Part shown: positions 8,517 to 17,242 of the stretch, piece after piece
Layout of the letters: each line of letters starts with the position of its first letter
Position numbering within the stretch: the first letter of the stretch is position 1
Assembly: GCA_964506325.1 (NCBI GenBank)
Contig: CAZDLO010000031.1
Span: 1 to 35,429, forward strand
Origin: CAINVV01 sp964506325
GTDB lineage: Bacteria; Bacteroidota; Bacteroidia; Bacteroidales; Prolixibacteraceae
Length of the DNA: 35,429 nucleotides
Direction of reading: 5' to 3'
Translations under genes and position numbers: made by a program
Notes under the pieces: generated by a model
What the model was told of the DNA's origin: nothing
What the model saw: only the letters and a program-made list of their open reading frames with translations
Databases searched by the model: none

Positions 8517-8540
8517 ATCATGGAGATTTGATTAGGGAGG

Positions 8541-8548
8541 CAAAGATA
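8541..8548 (-). promoter_or_regulatory. TATCTTTG, -7-like element before rmlA
   Basis: On the minus strand TATCTTTG matches TAnnTTTG in the 104-bp gap between upxY and rmlA. It is well placed for a short leader (about 20 nt) ahead of the rmlA ATG at 8516. The -33 region is not convincing. If real, rmlA would not depend only on the promoter upstream of upxY. Confidence 0.35.
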
Positions 8549-8620
8549 CGAGAAATTTGGAAAACGCAGGGGGCTGTGGCGAACCTGAACAGTCATACCC
8601 GTTACTTGGTAACGCTTGCC

Positions 8621-9151
8621 CTATTCATCATTCACTACAACCAGATTCCTGCCGGGAGACTCAACAAGAACAGTAAATCCAAGCGGGACGATACGCAGTG
8701 CGACTTTATTGGTTCCTCTGAAGGAGATGAGTTCACCCCGGACACCCATCATGGGCCCGGCAATTATTTCAACCAGCATTCCCGGCTGGAGCTCTTCACC
8801 CGTAATTTCGACATCGAGATCATATTGGTCCAGCATTCTTTTGAGTATCTCAATATCCTGGTCACGAATGACGGCAGCCTTCCCGGCGAAGCGGACATAT
8901 TGCATCACATTGTTTGTCTGCAGTACAGCATCATAATCCTTCCTGGAGATGTGGACAAAGACATAACCTGAGATCAAAGGAATTTCTACCCATTTTTTAC
9001 GGTCACTCCACTGGCGAAGCTTTCGCTGGATAGGCAGATAGGATTCAATTCCTTTCCCGGCGAGGTCATTGTGCACTTTTTTCTCAGCCCTTGAATTGAC
9101 GTAAATGGCGTGCCAGTTTAGTTGTGATGAGCCAGGATCAACAGTCGCCAT
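8621..9151 (-). CDS. UpxY/RfaH-like NusG-family transcription antiterminator
   Basis: This is a 176-residue NusG paralogue. It has an N-terminal NGN domain (about 12-110, starting WHAIYVNSRAEKKVHNDL, with ESYLPIQRKLRQW and PLISGYVFVHI). A C-terminal KOW domain follows (about 122-165, GMLVEIIAGPMMGVRGEL). In Bacteroides, UpxY proteins are the first gene of capsular polysaccharide operons and let RNA polymerase read through the leader of their own operon. Its place immediately before rmlA, rmlC and the wbp genes matches that arrangement. It probably acts in cis on this operon. No UpxZ-type partner gene follows it, which differs from the usual Bacteroides layout. Confidence 0.9.
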   Translation of the reverse strand: MATVDPGSSQLNWHAIYVNSRAEKKVHNDLAGKGIESYLPIQRKLRQWSDRKKWVEIPLISGYVFVHISRKDYDAVLQTNNVMQYVRFAGKAAVIRDQDIEILKRMLDQYDLDVEITGEELQPGMLVEIIAGPMMGVRGELISFRGTNKVALRIVPLGFTVLVESPGRNLVVVNDE

Positions 9152-9356
9152 ACCTATACATTCTTTTTTATTTCCTTGTGGTCCTCATTGGCAGTGCGAC
9201 GATGAGTTGCAAGTACAGTGGGTTTTAAATAATTGAATAGAAGAGTGCAAATATCAATTTCCCCTTCCCGGCAGGCCGGCGATCCACCGGGTCTGTGCGG
9301 AAACCACTCTTAAGTCTTTCTGTTGGAGAACATCGGAGGGCCGGAATTTTATTGAA

Positions 9357-9392
9357 ATACCATACGAAGAGAATTGTCGCTTCGTATGGTAT
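9357..9392 (-). terminator. 13-bp perfect hairpin after the GH92 gene
   Basis: ATACCATACGAAG (9357-9369) and CTTCGTATGGTAT (9380-9392) pair perfectly around a 10-nt loop, 15 bp past the GH92 stop codon. On the minus strand it is followed by TTTCAATAAAATT, a poor T tract. It most likely ends the GH92 transcript and insulates upxY, which begins 205 bp further on. Confidence 0.6.
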
Positions 9393-9406
9393 CATCAGGG
9401 TAACGG

Positions 9407-11704
9407 CTATTTAATGTTAACTTCTGAAGGAGGTGCATCTTCTGTCTTAGCGCCCCACTCTTTGTTTGGGTATTCACCCATTTTGAGTTCCAGTGTTGCT
9501 CCGTTTACGAGATCTTCATGGGTAAACCAGGGTTTGTTCAGAGGTTCACCGTTGAAGGAGGCGCTCTGAATATATTTGTTTTTAACAGAGCAGCCGGGCG
9601 CTTTAATGGTGAATGTCTTTCCGTTCTCCAGTGAAATTTTGACCTCTTCAAAAAGGGGTGACCCTATATTGTAGACAGGTAAACCTGGAGTGACAGGGTA
9701 GAAGCCCATGGAAGAGAAAACCACAAATGCAGTCATTCCGCCTCCGTCTTCATCTCCGGGAATGCCAAAAATATTGTCCTTGAACCAAACATCCAACAGA
9801 AAGCGAATCCTTTTCTGGGTTTTCCAGGGCTCACCCGCATAGTTGTAGAGGTATGGAATGAAGAAACTGGGCTCATTGCCCATTGAAAACTGGCCTACCA
9901 TACCTGTGGCATCTGCAAACTTTGCCCAGAAGGCAAATTTGCTCCTGCCAAGCGGTTCGCGGAACAGCTGGTCAAGGGTCGGAATAAAGCCCTCGCGGCC
10001 ACCCATCAGGTTAATCAGGCCGTGGAGGTCATGCTGAGCCTGCCAGGCATAGGTATACCCGTTGTTTTCGTCGTAATAGTCGCGCCCGCCCGGTCCACCG
10101 TCAAATTTGGGATCGATGTCTATCCAGTTTCCTGCAGAATCTTTGGGCCACATCAGTTTTTTATCAGGACGGTAGAGGTTGCGGTAGTTAAGTGATTGCT
10201 GCCGGTAGTAAGCGGCATCCTCCGGCTTATTGAGTTCAACAGCCATTTCGGACAATGCCCAGTCGTCGTAACTGTGTGCCAGTGTGATGGCCACACTTTC
10301 ACGTCGCTCAAAATCATGAACCATTTTTACAGTCTCGGTTTGCCCTGGCCACAAAGCAGGATAGAATCCCTTCTCACGGTAAAAAGTATCCAGGATACAT
10401 TTTGGTCCGTTGCGCCAGGGTAGCATTGTGGCGGAAGTGGCATTTTTCAGCATTCCCTCGTAGGCTTTTGGCACATCAAAATTCCGGATTCCCTTGCGGT
10501 AACCGTCCAGGATGGAAACTGTCGAGTGAAATCCGTTCATGGCGGGATTATCCTTGTACAACAGCGGGAACTGTGGCATCCAGCCTTCCTGCTCGTACAT
10601 GGTTACAAAGGACTGGAGCATATCGCCCTCAAGTTCCGGATGTAAAATGGCACGGAGCGGGTGCATGGCAAGGTAGGTATCCCACATCCAGTCGTCGATG
10701 TAAAAATCGCGCTCAGCTTTGTGAACCTGGTGGTCATAGGCACTATAGTACTGACCGTGTTCATTGATATTGACCATTCGTTCGTATTGCCTGTACAGTG
10801 AAGTATAGAAGGCCCTCTTCTGAGCTTCGGTACCTCCCTTCACCTGGATTTGATTCATCACTTTGGCCCACTTGTTTTCCGCTGATTTTTTCAGTGCCTC
10901 AAAATCCCAGCCCGGGATTTCTGCTGCCAGGTTGGCTTTGGCCTGTTCGGGGCTAATGAAGGAGATGGCATACCTGAGTTCGATAACCGGTTCACTTCCA
11001 GCACCAAAACTGATAAATGCACCCGGTTTGGTCAGTGTCTCATTTCTCCTGCTGTCAAAAACAGGAAAGTCAATTTTACCTGTTTGTCCGGCCTGGTTAA
11101 ATTCACCATAAACATAGGCTTTCATTCCCTGAAAGTCTTCAATACCGGAAAAAGTGTTTCCGGTACCTGTTTCCCAGCTTCCGCGGTTCACAATCCTCAG
11201 TGCCAGGAATTTTGCTGTCTCACGGGGGAAAGTAAATCTGAAATATCCGCAAAGTGCTCCCGGAGTGAACTCTGTTTTAATATTCTGGTCGACAAACCAG
11301 GTCGAATAATAGTAGGGCCTGGTAATTTCCAGTTCATGATCATAAGTTTGCTTCTTACCCCAGCTTTCAGCCTTTACCTCCCCCGGATAAGGCATTATGC
11401 CAAAAAGTTCACCATTGCGGTGGGAGGCAATTGTCAAAGGAAAAAATCCAATCTGATCATCAATATAGTCGGCCCTGACAGGATACATCCTGATCGGCTG
11501 GTTGGGCAGCTGAACTGTTGGACGGGTAGGTTGCAGCAGTATTCCGACATTCCCGATCGTCGGATCAACATAGTCGAGGTTGGATTTGCCGGAGCAGCTG
11601 ACAAGCAAGATCAGGGAGGCCGGCAGAATAATGGAATACAACGCATGAAGCAGATGGATTCTTCTTTTGCTTTGAGGCTGAACAGGTAATGATAATCTTT
11701 TCAT
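9407..11704 (-). CDS. GH92 family alpha-mannosidase-like lipoprotein
   Basis: GH92 enzymes are calcium-dependent exo-alpha-mannosidases that trim mannan and N-glycans. This 765-residue protein has a lipoprotein signal ending in LVSC (Cys37), so it is likely anchored in the periplasm or on the outer membrane. The N-terminal beta domain starts NLDYVDPTIG. The catalytic helical domain contains YDENNGYTYAWQ, with Glu546 as the probable acid, MGNEPS (Glu611), and IPGDEDGGGMTAF with Asp651 and Asp653 at the position of the general base. The last motif departs from the more common form with DDGG and SAW, so substrate choice may differ from classical alpha-1,2-mannosidases. The gene diverges from the DUF1080 gene. 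Confidence 0.92.
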   Translation of the reverse strand: MKRLSLPVQPQSKRRIHLLHALYSIILPASLILLVSCSGKSNLDYVDPTIGNVGILLQPTRPTVQLPNQPIRMYPVRADYIDDQIGFFPLTIASHRNGELFGIMPYPGEVKAESWGKKQTYDHELEITRPYYYSTWFVDQNIKTEFTPGALCGYFRFTFPRETAKFLALRIVNRGSWETGTGNTFSGIEDFQGMKAYVYGEFNQAGQTGKIDFPVFDSRRNETLTKPGAFISFGAGSEPVIELRYAISFISPEQAKANLAAEIPGWDFEALKKSAENKWAKVMNQIQVKGGTEAQKRAFYTSLYRQYERMVNINEHGQYYSAYDHQVHKAERDFYIDDWMWDTYLAMHPLRAILHPELEGDMLQSFVTMYEQEGWMPQFPLLYKDNPAMNGFHSTVSILDGYRKGIRNFDVPKAYEGMLKNATSATMLPWRNGPKCILDTFYREKGFYPALWPGQTETVKMVHDFERRESVAITLAHSYDDWALSEMAVELNKPEDAAYYRQQSLNYRNLYRPDKKLMWPKDSAGNWIDIDPKFDGGPGGRDYYDENNGYTYAWQAQHDLHGLINLMGGREGFIPTLDQLFREPLGRSKFAFWAKFADATGMVGQFSMGNEPSFFIPYLYNYAGEPWKTQKRIRFLLDVWFKDNIFGIPGDEDGGGMTAFVVFSSMGFYPVTPGLPVYNIGSPLFEEVKISLENGKTFTIKAPGCSVKNKYIQSASFNGEPLNKPWFTHEDLVNGATLELKMGEYPNKEWGAKTEDAPPSEVNIK

Positions 11705-11775
11705 TGGTTTGTAGTTTTGTTGTTGGACAGATTAAGCCTTTTTAACTGGTCGTCTGAGATTTTGCGCTCAATGTA

Positions 11776-11806
11776 CAAATGTAGTTCGAATTAGGTTGAA
11801 AATCAA
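11776..11806 (-). promoter_or_regulatory. Promoter of the GH92 gene
   Basis: On the minus strand TTG (11806 to 11804) is followed after exactly 20 nt by TACATTTG (11783 to 11776). This matches the Bacteroidota TTG/TTTG-N19-21-TAnnTTTG promoter. It would give a leader of about 65 nt before the ATG at 11704. It is the best promoter match I found in the window. Confidence 0.55.
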
Positions 11807-11897
11807 TGAGGAAAACTGCCCGTTTGCGATAACGCTTTGAAAAAGTTGTTTAATTTAGCAGGACGAATCATTCAAAATACATTAATGCACTTAAGCT

Positions 11898-13274
11898 ATG
11901 AGAAAATATTTCACATTATTGCTGCTTATTCTTTTTGTTTCAATTACTTCCGGGGCCAAAAATGGTTGGGTACGGTTATTTAACGGAAAAAACCTTGACG
12001 GATGGAATGTTGTCAATGGAAAGGCAAACTACCAGATAATCGACAAGGAGATCGTCGGGACAAGTGTATTAAACAGTCCGAATTCCTTCCTGGCGACTAC
12101 AAAAAATTACAGTGATTTCATACTTGAGTACGAAATGAAGATGGAGAGCGGACTGAATTCCGGGGTACAGATCAGAAGCATCAGTGATCCAAAAATTAAG
12201 GATGGAAGAGTTCAAGGGTACCAGGTTGAATGTGATGATTCTGAAAGTGCGGGGTCGGCAGGAATCTATGATGAAGCCCGTCGTGGCTGGCTTTATCCGA
12301 TGGAGTACAACCAGTCAGCCAAAAGTGCCTATAAGAAAGGCGATTGGAACAAATATCGCGTGGAATGCGTTGGTAATTCCATCCGGACATGGTTGAATGG
12401 AGTGCCATGTGCCAACCTGGTTGATGATATGACACCGGAAGGATTCATTGCCCTGCAGGTCCATGGCATCGGCAAGAACAAGGAAGTGGAGGGAAGGACA
12501 ATCCGCTGGAGAAATATCCGAATAATGACAACGAACCTGGCTGCTGAGCGTAAGAAAATGGAGAATGTCGAAGAGGTTAGCTACCTTTCCAACACACTCA
12601 CGGAAGCAGAGCAAAGGGCCGGCTGGAAACTGTTGTGGGAGGGTAAAAATCTTGACCAGTGGGTAACGGCAAAGGAAGGTGTCACACCGTCCAAGGGCTG
12701 GACCATGCTTGACAATGAACTGGTTGCCAATCTGGCCGGCAACAAGGGTGGTGGTGATATCGTAACAAAGAAAGCGTATAAGAATTTTATTTGGGAAGTT
12801 GATTTTATTTTTACTCCCGGGGCCAATGGCGGAATTAAATATTTCATCCAGCCAAGCCCTGCCGGTAAAGGCTTTTCAACCGTTGGCTGCGAGTACCAGA
12901 TTCTCGACGATGACAAGCATCCGGATGCCAAAATGGGAATCAACGGAAACCGCACGCTCGCATCGCTGTATGACCTTATCCCTGCCAATTCTCAAAAGTT
13001 TGATCCAACTCAGGCAGTCAAGCGGAGCAATGGCGTTAACCAATGGAACCGTGCCCGCATTGAAGTTCGCGGTGACAAAGTAACTCATTACCTGAATGGT
13101 GTCAAGATTGTGGAATTTACCAGGGGCACTCCGGATTGGAGAGCTGTTGTGGCTACCAGCAAATTCTCCAAGGTGAAAGGTTTCGGCGAGTATCAGACCG
13201 GTCATCTGCTGATCCAGGATCATGGTGATGAGGTGCATTACAGGAGCATCAAAGTCCTTGAATTGAAAGATTAA
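11898..13274 (+). CDS. Secreted tandem DUF1080 (3-keto-disaccharide hydrolase) protein
   Basis: This 458-residue protein has a Sec signal peptide (about 1-20, cleavage near SGAKN) and two DUF1080/PF06439 domains in a row. The first (about 22-212) begins WVRLFNGKNLDGWN, with GYQVECDDSES near 108-118. The second (about 237-457) begins WKLLWEGKNLDQW, with CEYQILDDDKHPDAK near 333-347. Both have the concanavalin-like beta-sandwich look of the family. Pfam names this family 3-keto-disaccharide hydrolase, and members in gut Bacteroides cleave 3-keto-glycosides. It is followed by a Gfo/Idh/MocA oxidoreductase that could make the 3-keto substrate. Single-domain forms are common, so the duplication may give two specificities or one binding and one catalytic module. 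Confidence 0.85.
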   Translation: MRKYFTLLLLILFVSITSGAKNGWVRLFNGKNLDGWNVVNGKANYQIIDKEIVGTSVLNSPNSFLATTKNYSDFILEYEMKMESGLNSGVQIRSISDPKIKDGRVQGYQVECDDSESAGSAGIYDEARRGWLYPMEYNQSAKSAYKKGDWNKYRVECVGNSIRTWLNGVPCANLVDDMTPEGFIALQVHGIGKNKEVEGRTIRWRNIRIMTTNLAAERKKMENVEEVSYLSNTLTEAEQRAGWKLLWEGKNLDQWVTAKEGVTPSKGWTMLDNELVANLAGNKGGGDIVTKKAYKNFIWEVDFIFTPGANGGIKYFIQPSPAGKGFSTVGCEYQILDDDKHPDAKMGINGNRTLASLYDLIPANSQKFDPTQAVKRSNGVNQWNRARIEVRGDKVTHYLNGVKIVEFTRGTPDWRAVVATSKFSKVKGFGEYQTGHLLIQDHGDEVHYRSIKVLELKD

Positions 13275-13397
13275 CCGCCTGACGTTGATACTGGCAGGAA
13301 GGAATGTTCAGATTTTGCCATAAAACCAATGAATAGTGATCCACTGATATTTTAGTCCCGGATACGTTCAACAACTATTAACAACGATAACAATACC

Positions 13398-14753
13398 ATG
13401 GAAACAAAAAATGATTCAGGACGCCGCAAATTTATCGCCAATGCGGCTTTGGGAACAGTTGCAACCATCGGAGCGGCAAACCTGTTGCTCTCCTGCTCCG
13501 GACCGGGGAATAAGCAAGCCGCTGTTGCCGCAACACCGGTTTGGCCTGAGAAAGCCCCAGACGGAAAAATTCTTCGCGCAGGCCTTGTCGGATGTGGCGG
13601 AAGGGGTACCGGTGCAGCCATGAATTTTGTAGATGCAGGGCCAAATCTGCAGATTGTTGCGATGGGGGATGTTTTCCAGGATAAAATGGATGAATCAAGG
13701 GCGCTGCTCAAAAAAGAGCGCAACATCGAAGTTTCTGATGATAAGTGTTTTGTCGGGTTTGATGCTTTTCAGAAAGTACTGGATTCAGGCATAGACATCG
13801 TATTGTTGTGTACACCCCCGCATTTCCGTCCTGCACATGTTGAAGCGGCTGTTAATGCAGGGAAACATATATTCATGGAAAAACCGTGTGCGGTAGATCC
13901 GGTTGGCGCCCGCTCCATCCTGGTGTCAGCAAAAAAGGCTGAACAGCTTGGTCTGTCGATTGTGAGCGGAACCATCCGCAGGGTTCAGAAAGATTATGTC
14001 GAGACGCACCGCAGGGTGATGGCCGGAGAGATTGGCGACATCGTCAGTGCGCATGTTGTGCGGAACGGCGGGGCTCTTTGGGTGAAGAAGAGAAGGCCCG
14101 AATGGACCGACATGGAGTACATGCTGCGTAACTGGGGAAATTTCTGCTGGCTGTCAGGGGATCATATCGTCGAGCAATTTATCCACGAGGTGGATGTAAT
14201 GAATTGGTATATAGGAAAAAATCCTGTCAAATGCATGGGCTGGGGCGGAAGGCAACGGCGCATCACCGGCGATCAGTATGATTTTTTCAGTGTCGAATAC
14301 GTGTATGATAATGGTATGCAGGCGCATTGCGCCGCGCGGCAGATAAGCGGTTGCAGCAACCTGAAGCGCGAAGTTATAGTCGGGACCAAAGGTTACGCCG
14401 ATTGCAGCGGTACCCTTTTCCATCCGGATGGTACCGTGATGTGGCAATATCCAAAGCCCAAAGAGGGGGATCCGGATCAAACCTGGAAAGTGCAGGATCC
14501 TTACGTCCAGGAGCATGTCAACCTCGTTACCTCTATCCGGACAGGAAAGCCCTTCAGCGATGCCGAAGCACAGGTTAATTCGACCCTTGTTACCATGATG
14601 GGAAGGATATCTGCCTATACAGGCAAAGATGTTACCTGGGATGAAATCATGAATTCCGGTCTTTACCTGGGGCCCAAGACCTATGCTTTCGGACCTGTTC
14701 CCAATATTCCTGAAGTAATACCTGTGATCGGGATTGAGGCTGTTCCTTCATGA
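13398..14753 (+). CDS. Tat-exported Gfo/Idh/MocA oxidoreductase
   Basis: This 451-residue protein starts with a twin-arginine signal (Arg9-Arg10 in GRRKFI) whose hydrophobic stretch ends in LLSC (Cys33). It therefore looks like a Tat-exported lipoprotein. The mature part has a Rossmann nucleotide motif, GLVGCGGRGTG (62-72), the conserved EKP (161-163) and a catalytic-type segment WLSGDHIVEQFIHEVD with His263. Tat export of a folded protein with bound NAD(P) is known for Zymomonas glucose-fructose oxidoreductase of the same superfamily. Its position after the DUF1080 protein and before a TIM-barrel isomerase suggests that it oxidises sugar C3 in the periplasm. The substrate is not determined by sequence. 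Confidence 0.88.
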   Translation: METKNDSGRRKFIANAALGTVATIGAANLLLSCSGPGNKQAAVAATPVWPEKAPDGKILRAGLVGCGGRGTGAAMNFVDAGPNLQIVAMGDVFQDKMDESRALLKKERNIEVSDDKCFVGFDAFQKVLDSGIDIVLLCTPPHFRPAHVEAAVNAGKHIFMEKPCAVDPVGARSILVSAKKAEQLGLSIVSGTIRRVQKDYVETHRRVMAGEIGDIVSAHVVRNGGALWVKKRRPEWTDMEYMLRNWGNFCWLSGDHIVEQFIHEVDVMNWYIGKNPVKCMGWGGRQRRITGDQYDFFSVEYVYDNGMQAHCAARQISGCSNLKREVIVGTKGYADCSGTLFHPDGTVMWQYPKPKEGDPDQTWKVQDPYVQEHVNLVTSIRTGKPFSDAEAQVNSTLVTMMGRISAYTGKDVTWDEIMNSGLYLGPKTYAFGPVPNIPEVIPVIGIEAVPS

Positions 14754-14817
14754 AAACCGGGAAGATCCAGGAGCTGAGAATGAAGATCATGTTTATTAAC
14801 ATAATACAGTAATTCAA

Positions 14818-15714
14818 ATGAAGAGAAGGGAATTCGCCGAAAAAGCCGTATTATCGGCTGTTGCGCTGTCATCTTTGCCCTATTTGGGAGTTTCACAAAC
14901 GGCAAGTGTCGCTGCACGGTCCAACAAAAAGGGGATTATGTGGGGGAACATAGGGTATGGCAAAACGATTCTCGAAAAATTCCAGGCCGCCAAATTAGCC
15001 GGATTTGAAGGGGTAGAAGTGGTTAGCCATCTCAACAGGGAGGAAGTATTGAAGGCGAAAGAGATTACTGGTCTCACGGTCCCTTCTGTTTACGGATATG
15101 GTAAATATTCCCTGACAGATCCGGATGAGAAGGTGAGGGCTCTGGCTGTGGAGGCCCTGAAAGTGACCCTTGAAGACGCTGAAAAATATGGGGCGGATAC
15201 CATCCTGCTTGTCCCGGGCAGGGTGAACGAGACTGTAAGTTATGATGCCTGCTGGGAAAGGTCGGTATCCGGAATCAAAATGGCCCTTCCTTATGCGGAA
15301 AAACTTGGTATAACCATTGCCATCGAAAACGTATGGAACAATTTCCTCCTTTCACCGCTTGAGGCCGCAAGATATATCGACCAGTTCAACTCTCCTTTTG
15401 TGCGTGCATATTTTGACTGCGGAAACGTTTTGGTTATCGGCTGGCCTGAACAATGGATACGCATTCTTGGTAAAAGAATTGCCCGCATCCACATCAAGGA
15501 ATTCAGCAGGAAAATTGCAGACAAGCAGGGAAAATGGGCCGGATTTGGGGTTGCCCTGCAGGAGGGTGATAACAACTGGCCGGTCATCATCAAGGCGCTG
15601 GATGAAATTGGCTACAAAAGCTGGGCCACCATTGAGCAGCCTGGCGGGGATAACCCCGATGGGCTTAAAGAATTGTACAACAGGCTTACCGGCATACTGG
15701 CCATACAGCCATGA
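14818..15714 (+). CDS. Tat-signal TIM-barrel sugar isomerase/epimerase-like protein
   Basis: This 298-residue protein of the xylose isomerase-like (AP endonuclease 2) fold starts with KRREF and a hydrophobic stretch, which fits a Tat signal. Metal ligands expected for the fold are Glu170 (AIEN), Asp200 (FDCGN), His225 (IHIKE) and Glu273 (TIEQ). Related proteins isomerise or epimerise keto sugars. In this cluster it could act on the 3-keto product or its elimination product. It lies 64 bp after the oxidoreductase gene. Its stop codon overlaps the start of ogt by 4 bp. Confidence 0.82.
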   Translation: MKRREFAEKAVLSAVALSSLPYLGVSQTASVAARSNKKGIMWGNIGYGKTILEKFQAAKLAGFEGVEVVSHLNREEVLKAKEITGLTVPSVYGYGKYSLTDPDEKVRALAVEALKVTLEDAEKYGADTILLVPGRVNETVSYDACWERSVSGIKMALPYAEKLGITIAIENVWNNFLLSPLEAARYIDQFNSPFVRAYFDCGNVLVIGWPEQWIRILGKRIARIHIKEFSRKIADKQGKWAGFGVALQEGDNNWPVIIKALDEIGYKSWATIEQPGGDNPDGLKELYNRLTGILAIQP

Positions 15715-16193
15715 GAAGCTACTATATGAGCATGGAAAGTCCGATCGGACGCATTTCCATGGTCTCTGATGAGACAAGCCTGAAGTCGGTGACCTTCAGT
15801 GATGAACAGGGAGAAGAGTCTGAAAATGTTCCGTCAATACTATTACAGTCGTCGGTACAGTTGAAGGAATACTTTGAAGGGACCAGGTCAGAATTTGACC
15901 TGAAACTTGATCCCGATGGCACGGGTTTCCAGAAGAAGGTTTGGCAAAAACTGTTGCAGGTGCCATATGGCAAAACCAAGAGCTACGGTGAAATAGCACT
16001 AGAGCTTGGCTCATCACTGAATACAAGGGCTGTGGGTACTGCCAACGGTAAAAATCCAGTCTCCATCATTGTTCCTTGTCACAGGATTATCGGTCACGAT
16101 GGAAAACTTGTTGGTTATGCGGGGGGGCTGGAGCGGAAGAGATGGTTGCTGCTGCATGAGGCCACGCATACAAAAAATGACATGCTTTTTTGA
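15711..16193 (+). CDS. ogt: Methylated-DNA-[protein]-cysteine S-methyltransferase
   Basis: Ogt repairs O6-methylguanine by moving the methyl group to its own cysteine in a single-use reaction. The 160-residue protein has the helix-turn-helix segment FQKKVWQKLLQVPYGKTKSYGEIA and the active site VPCHRIIG with Cys123. MESPIG near the N terminus is typical. The ATG overlaps the stop of the upstream sugar isomerase gene (ATGA), so translation is probably coupled. This is an odd partnership for a DNA repair gene. It converges on the SRAP gene, also a DNA-damage protein. Confidence 0.95.
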   Translation: MRSYYMSMESPIGRISMVSDETSLKSVTFSDEQGEESENVPSILLQSSVQLKEYFEGTRSEFDLKLDPDGTGFQKKVWQKLLQVPYGKTKSYGEIALELGSSLNTRAVGTANGKNPVSIIVPCHRIIGHDGKLVGYAGGLERKRWLLLHEATHTKNDMLF

Positions 16194-16200
16194 AATGTGT

Positions 16201-16226
16201 CCGAAATAGGTCAGGATCCATTTCGG
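16201..16226. terminator. Short hairpin between ogt and the SRAP gene
   Basis: CCGAAAT (16201-16207) and ATTTCGG (16220-16226) form a 7-bp stem with a 12-nt loop between two convergent stop codons. It is short and has no T tract, so it is only a plausible bidirectional terminator. Confidence 0.35.
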
Positions 16227-16242
16227 TAAATCACAGTTTATT

Positions 16243-16974
16243 TCAGGATTCTGCAAAAATCCTTGGTCCGGTTGGATCTATCAGTCCGGCGTTGTCGGAT
16301 TTTGGATTTTTTATCGCCGGGGCAACCGGGTAGCCATTCATCAGTTCTGCCGGGTAGGGAACCATCAGGGAGGAAAGATCTCCTGGGGTCATCGCTGCTG
16401 AGAGCCACTTCTTTTCGCTCTCCCTGGAAAGTATCACCGGCATCCTGTGGTGCGGAAGGCTTGTAACCAGGTTGTTGGGATAAGTGGTGAGAATGGCAAA
16501 GGAATAGATTCTTTCCCCTGTTCCGGGATGGTCCCAAACATCCCAAATCCCCGCAAAAGCAAATGGCCTTACCTTGTTGCGCAGATAAATGACAAAGGGT
16601 TTGTCAAGCTTTTCGACTGTAGTTCCTTCAATGTACGCGTCGGCCGGAATAAGGCAGCGCTGCGACCTGATTGGCTTGCGAAATGCCGGTTTGTCAAAAA
16701 TTCCCATAGTACCTGAAAAGTAGGGGTCGTCGGCCGGATTGTTATCCCCTTCTGCGCGTGCGTTGATCAGCAAAAGCGGTTTCTGTGCCCAGTAAGGCGT
16801 TAGTCCAAACCTGAACAGCTGAAGTTCGCCGGGCCTTTCGTCCGTGATCACGGCAGTCTTCTGTCCGGGAGATATATTGTAGGATGGACTGAAATCCAAA
16901 CCATCCGGCACATCGATCCCGAAGCGGTTCTTAAGGGTGATGGCTTTCTGCGTAAGTATGAATCGTCCGCACAT
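16243..16974 (-). CDS. SOS response-associated peptidase (SRAP/YedK/HMCES)
   Basis: SRAP proteins form a covalent thiazolidine link between Cys2 and abasic sites in single-stranded DNA, shielding them during replication. The 243-residue protein begins MCGRF, which exposes Cys2 after Met removal. It also has the NARAE segment (Asn71, Arg73, Glu75), CLIPADAYIEG (Glu116) and HHRMPVIL (His175), all typical of the family. It is cytoplasmic. It lies opposite ogt, making a small DNA-repair pair inside the carbohydrate island. Confidence 0.94.
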   Translation of the reverse strand: MCGRFILTQKAITLKNRFGIDVPDGLDFSPSYNISPGQKTAVITDERPGELQLFRFGLTPYWAQKPLLLINARAEGDNNPADDPYFSGTMGIFDKPAFRKPIRSQRCLIPADAYIEGTTVEKLDKPFVIYLRNKVRPFAFAGIWDVWDHPGTGERIYSFAILTTYPNNLVTSLPHHRMPVILSRESEKKWLSAAMTPGDLSSLMVPYPAELMNGYPVAPAIKNPKSDNAGLIDPTGPRIFAES

Positions 16975-17242
16975 GGTATCTGGAATAGATGAATTTTTGA
17001 AAATTAATTAGAATGGTTCCAAGTAAGCAAAAAATTACCAATGTACCATGGTTAAAATTAGGAAAAGAAATTCGATACGGCACTGAGATTAACAACCAAA
17101 GTGTTGTGTAACTCTGCAACTATTCAGTATTTTTAGGGTCTGAAACGGCCATGATCCTTCCCTCCCTATGGGGAATGGCAGATGGACAAGCCTGTGTATC
17201 AGGAAATTTTTTTCTACAGGTAAAACAACAAGCAATACAACA

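Noticed and set aside
11084..11689. Open frame of 201 codons on the plus strand inside the GH92 gene
   Set aside because: It lies antisense to the signal and N-terminal domain of the GH92 protein and has no recognisable family features.
17168..17242. Longer N terminus for the Gfo-like lipoprotein
   Set aside because: Starting at 17168 places 25 polar residues before the lipoprotein signal and would abolish it. The ATG at 17243 gives a standard signal with Cys19.
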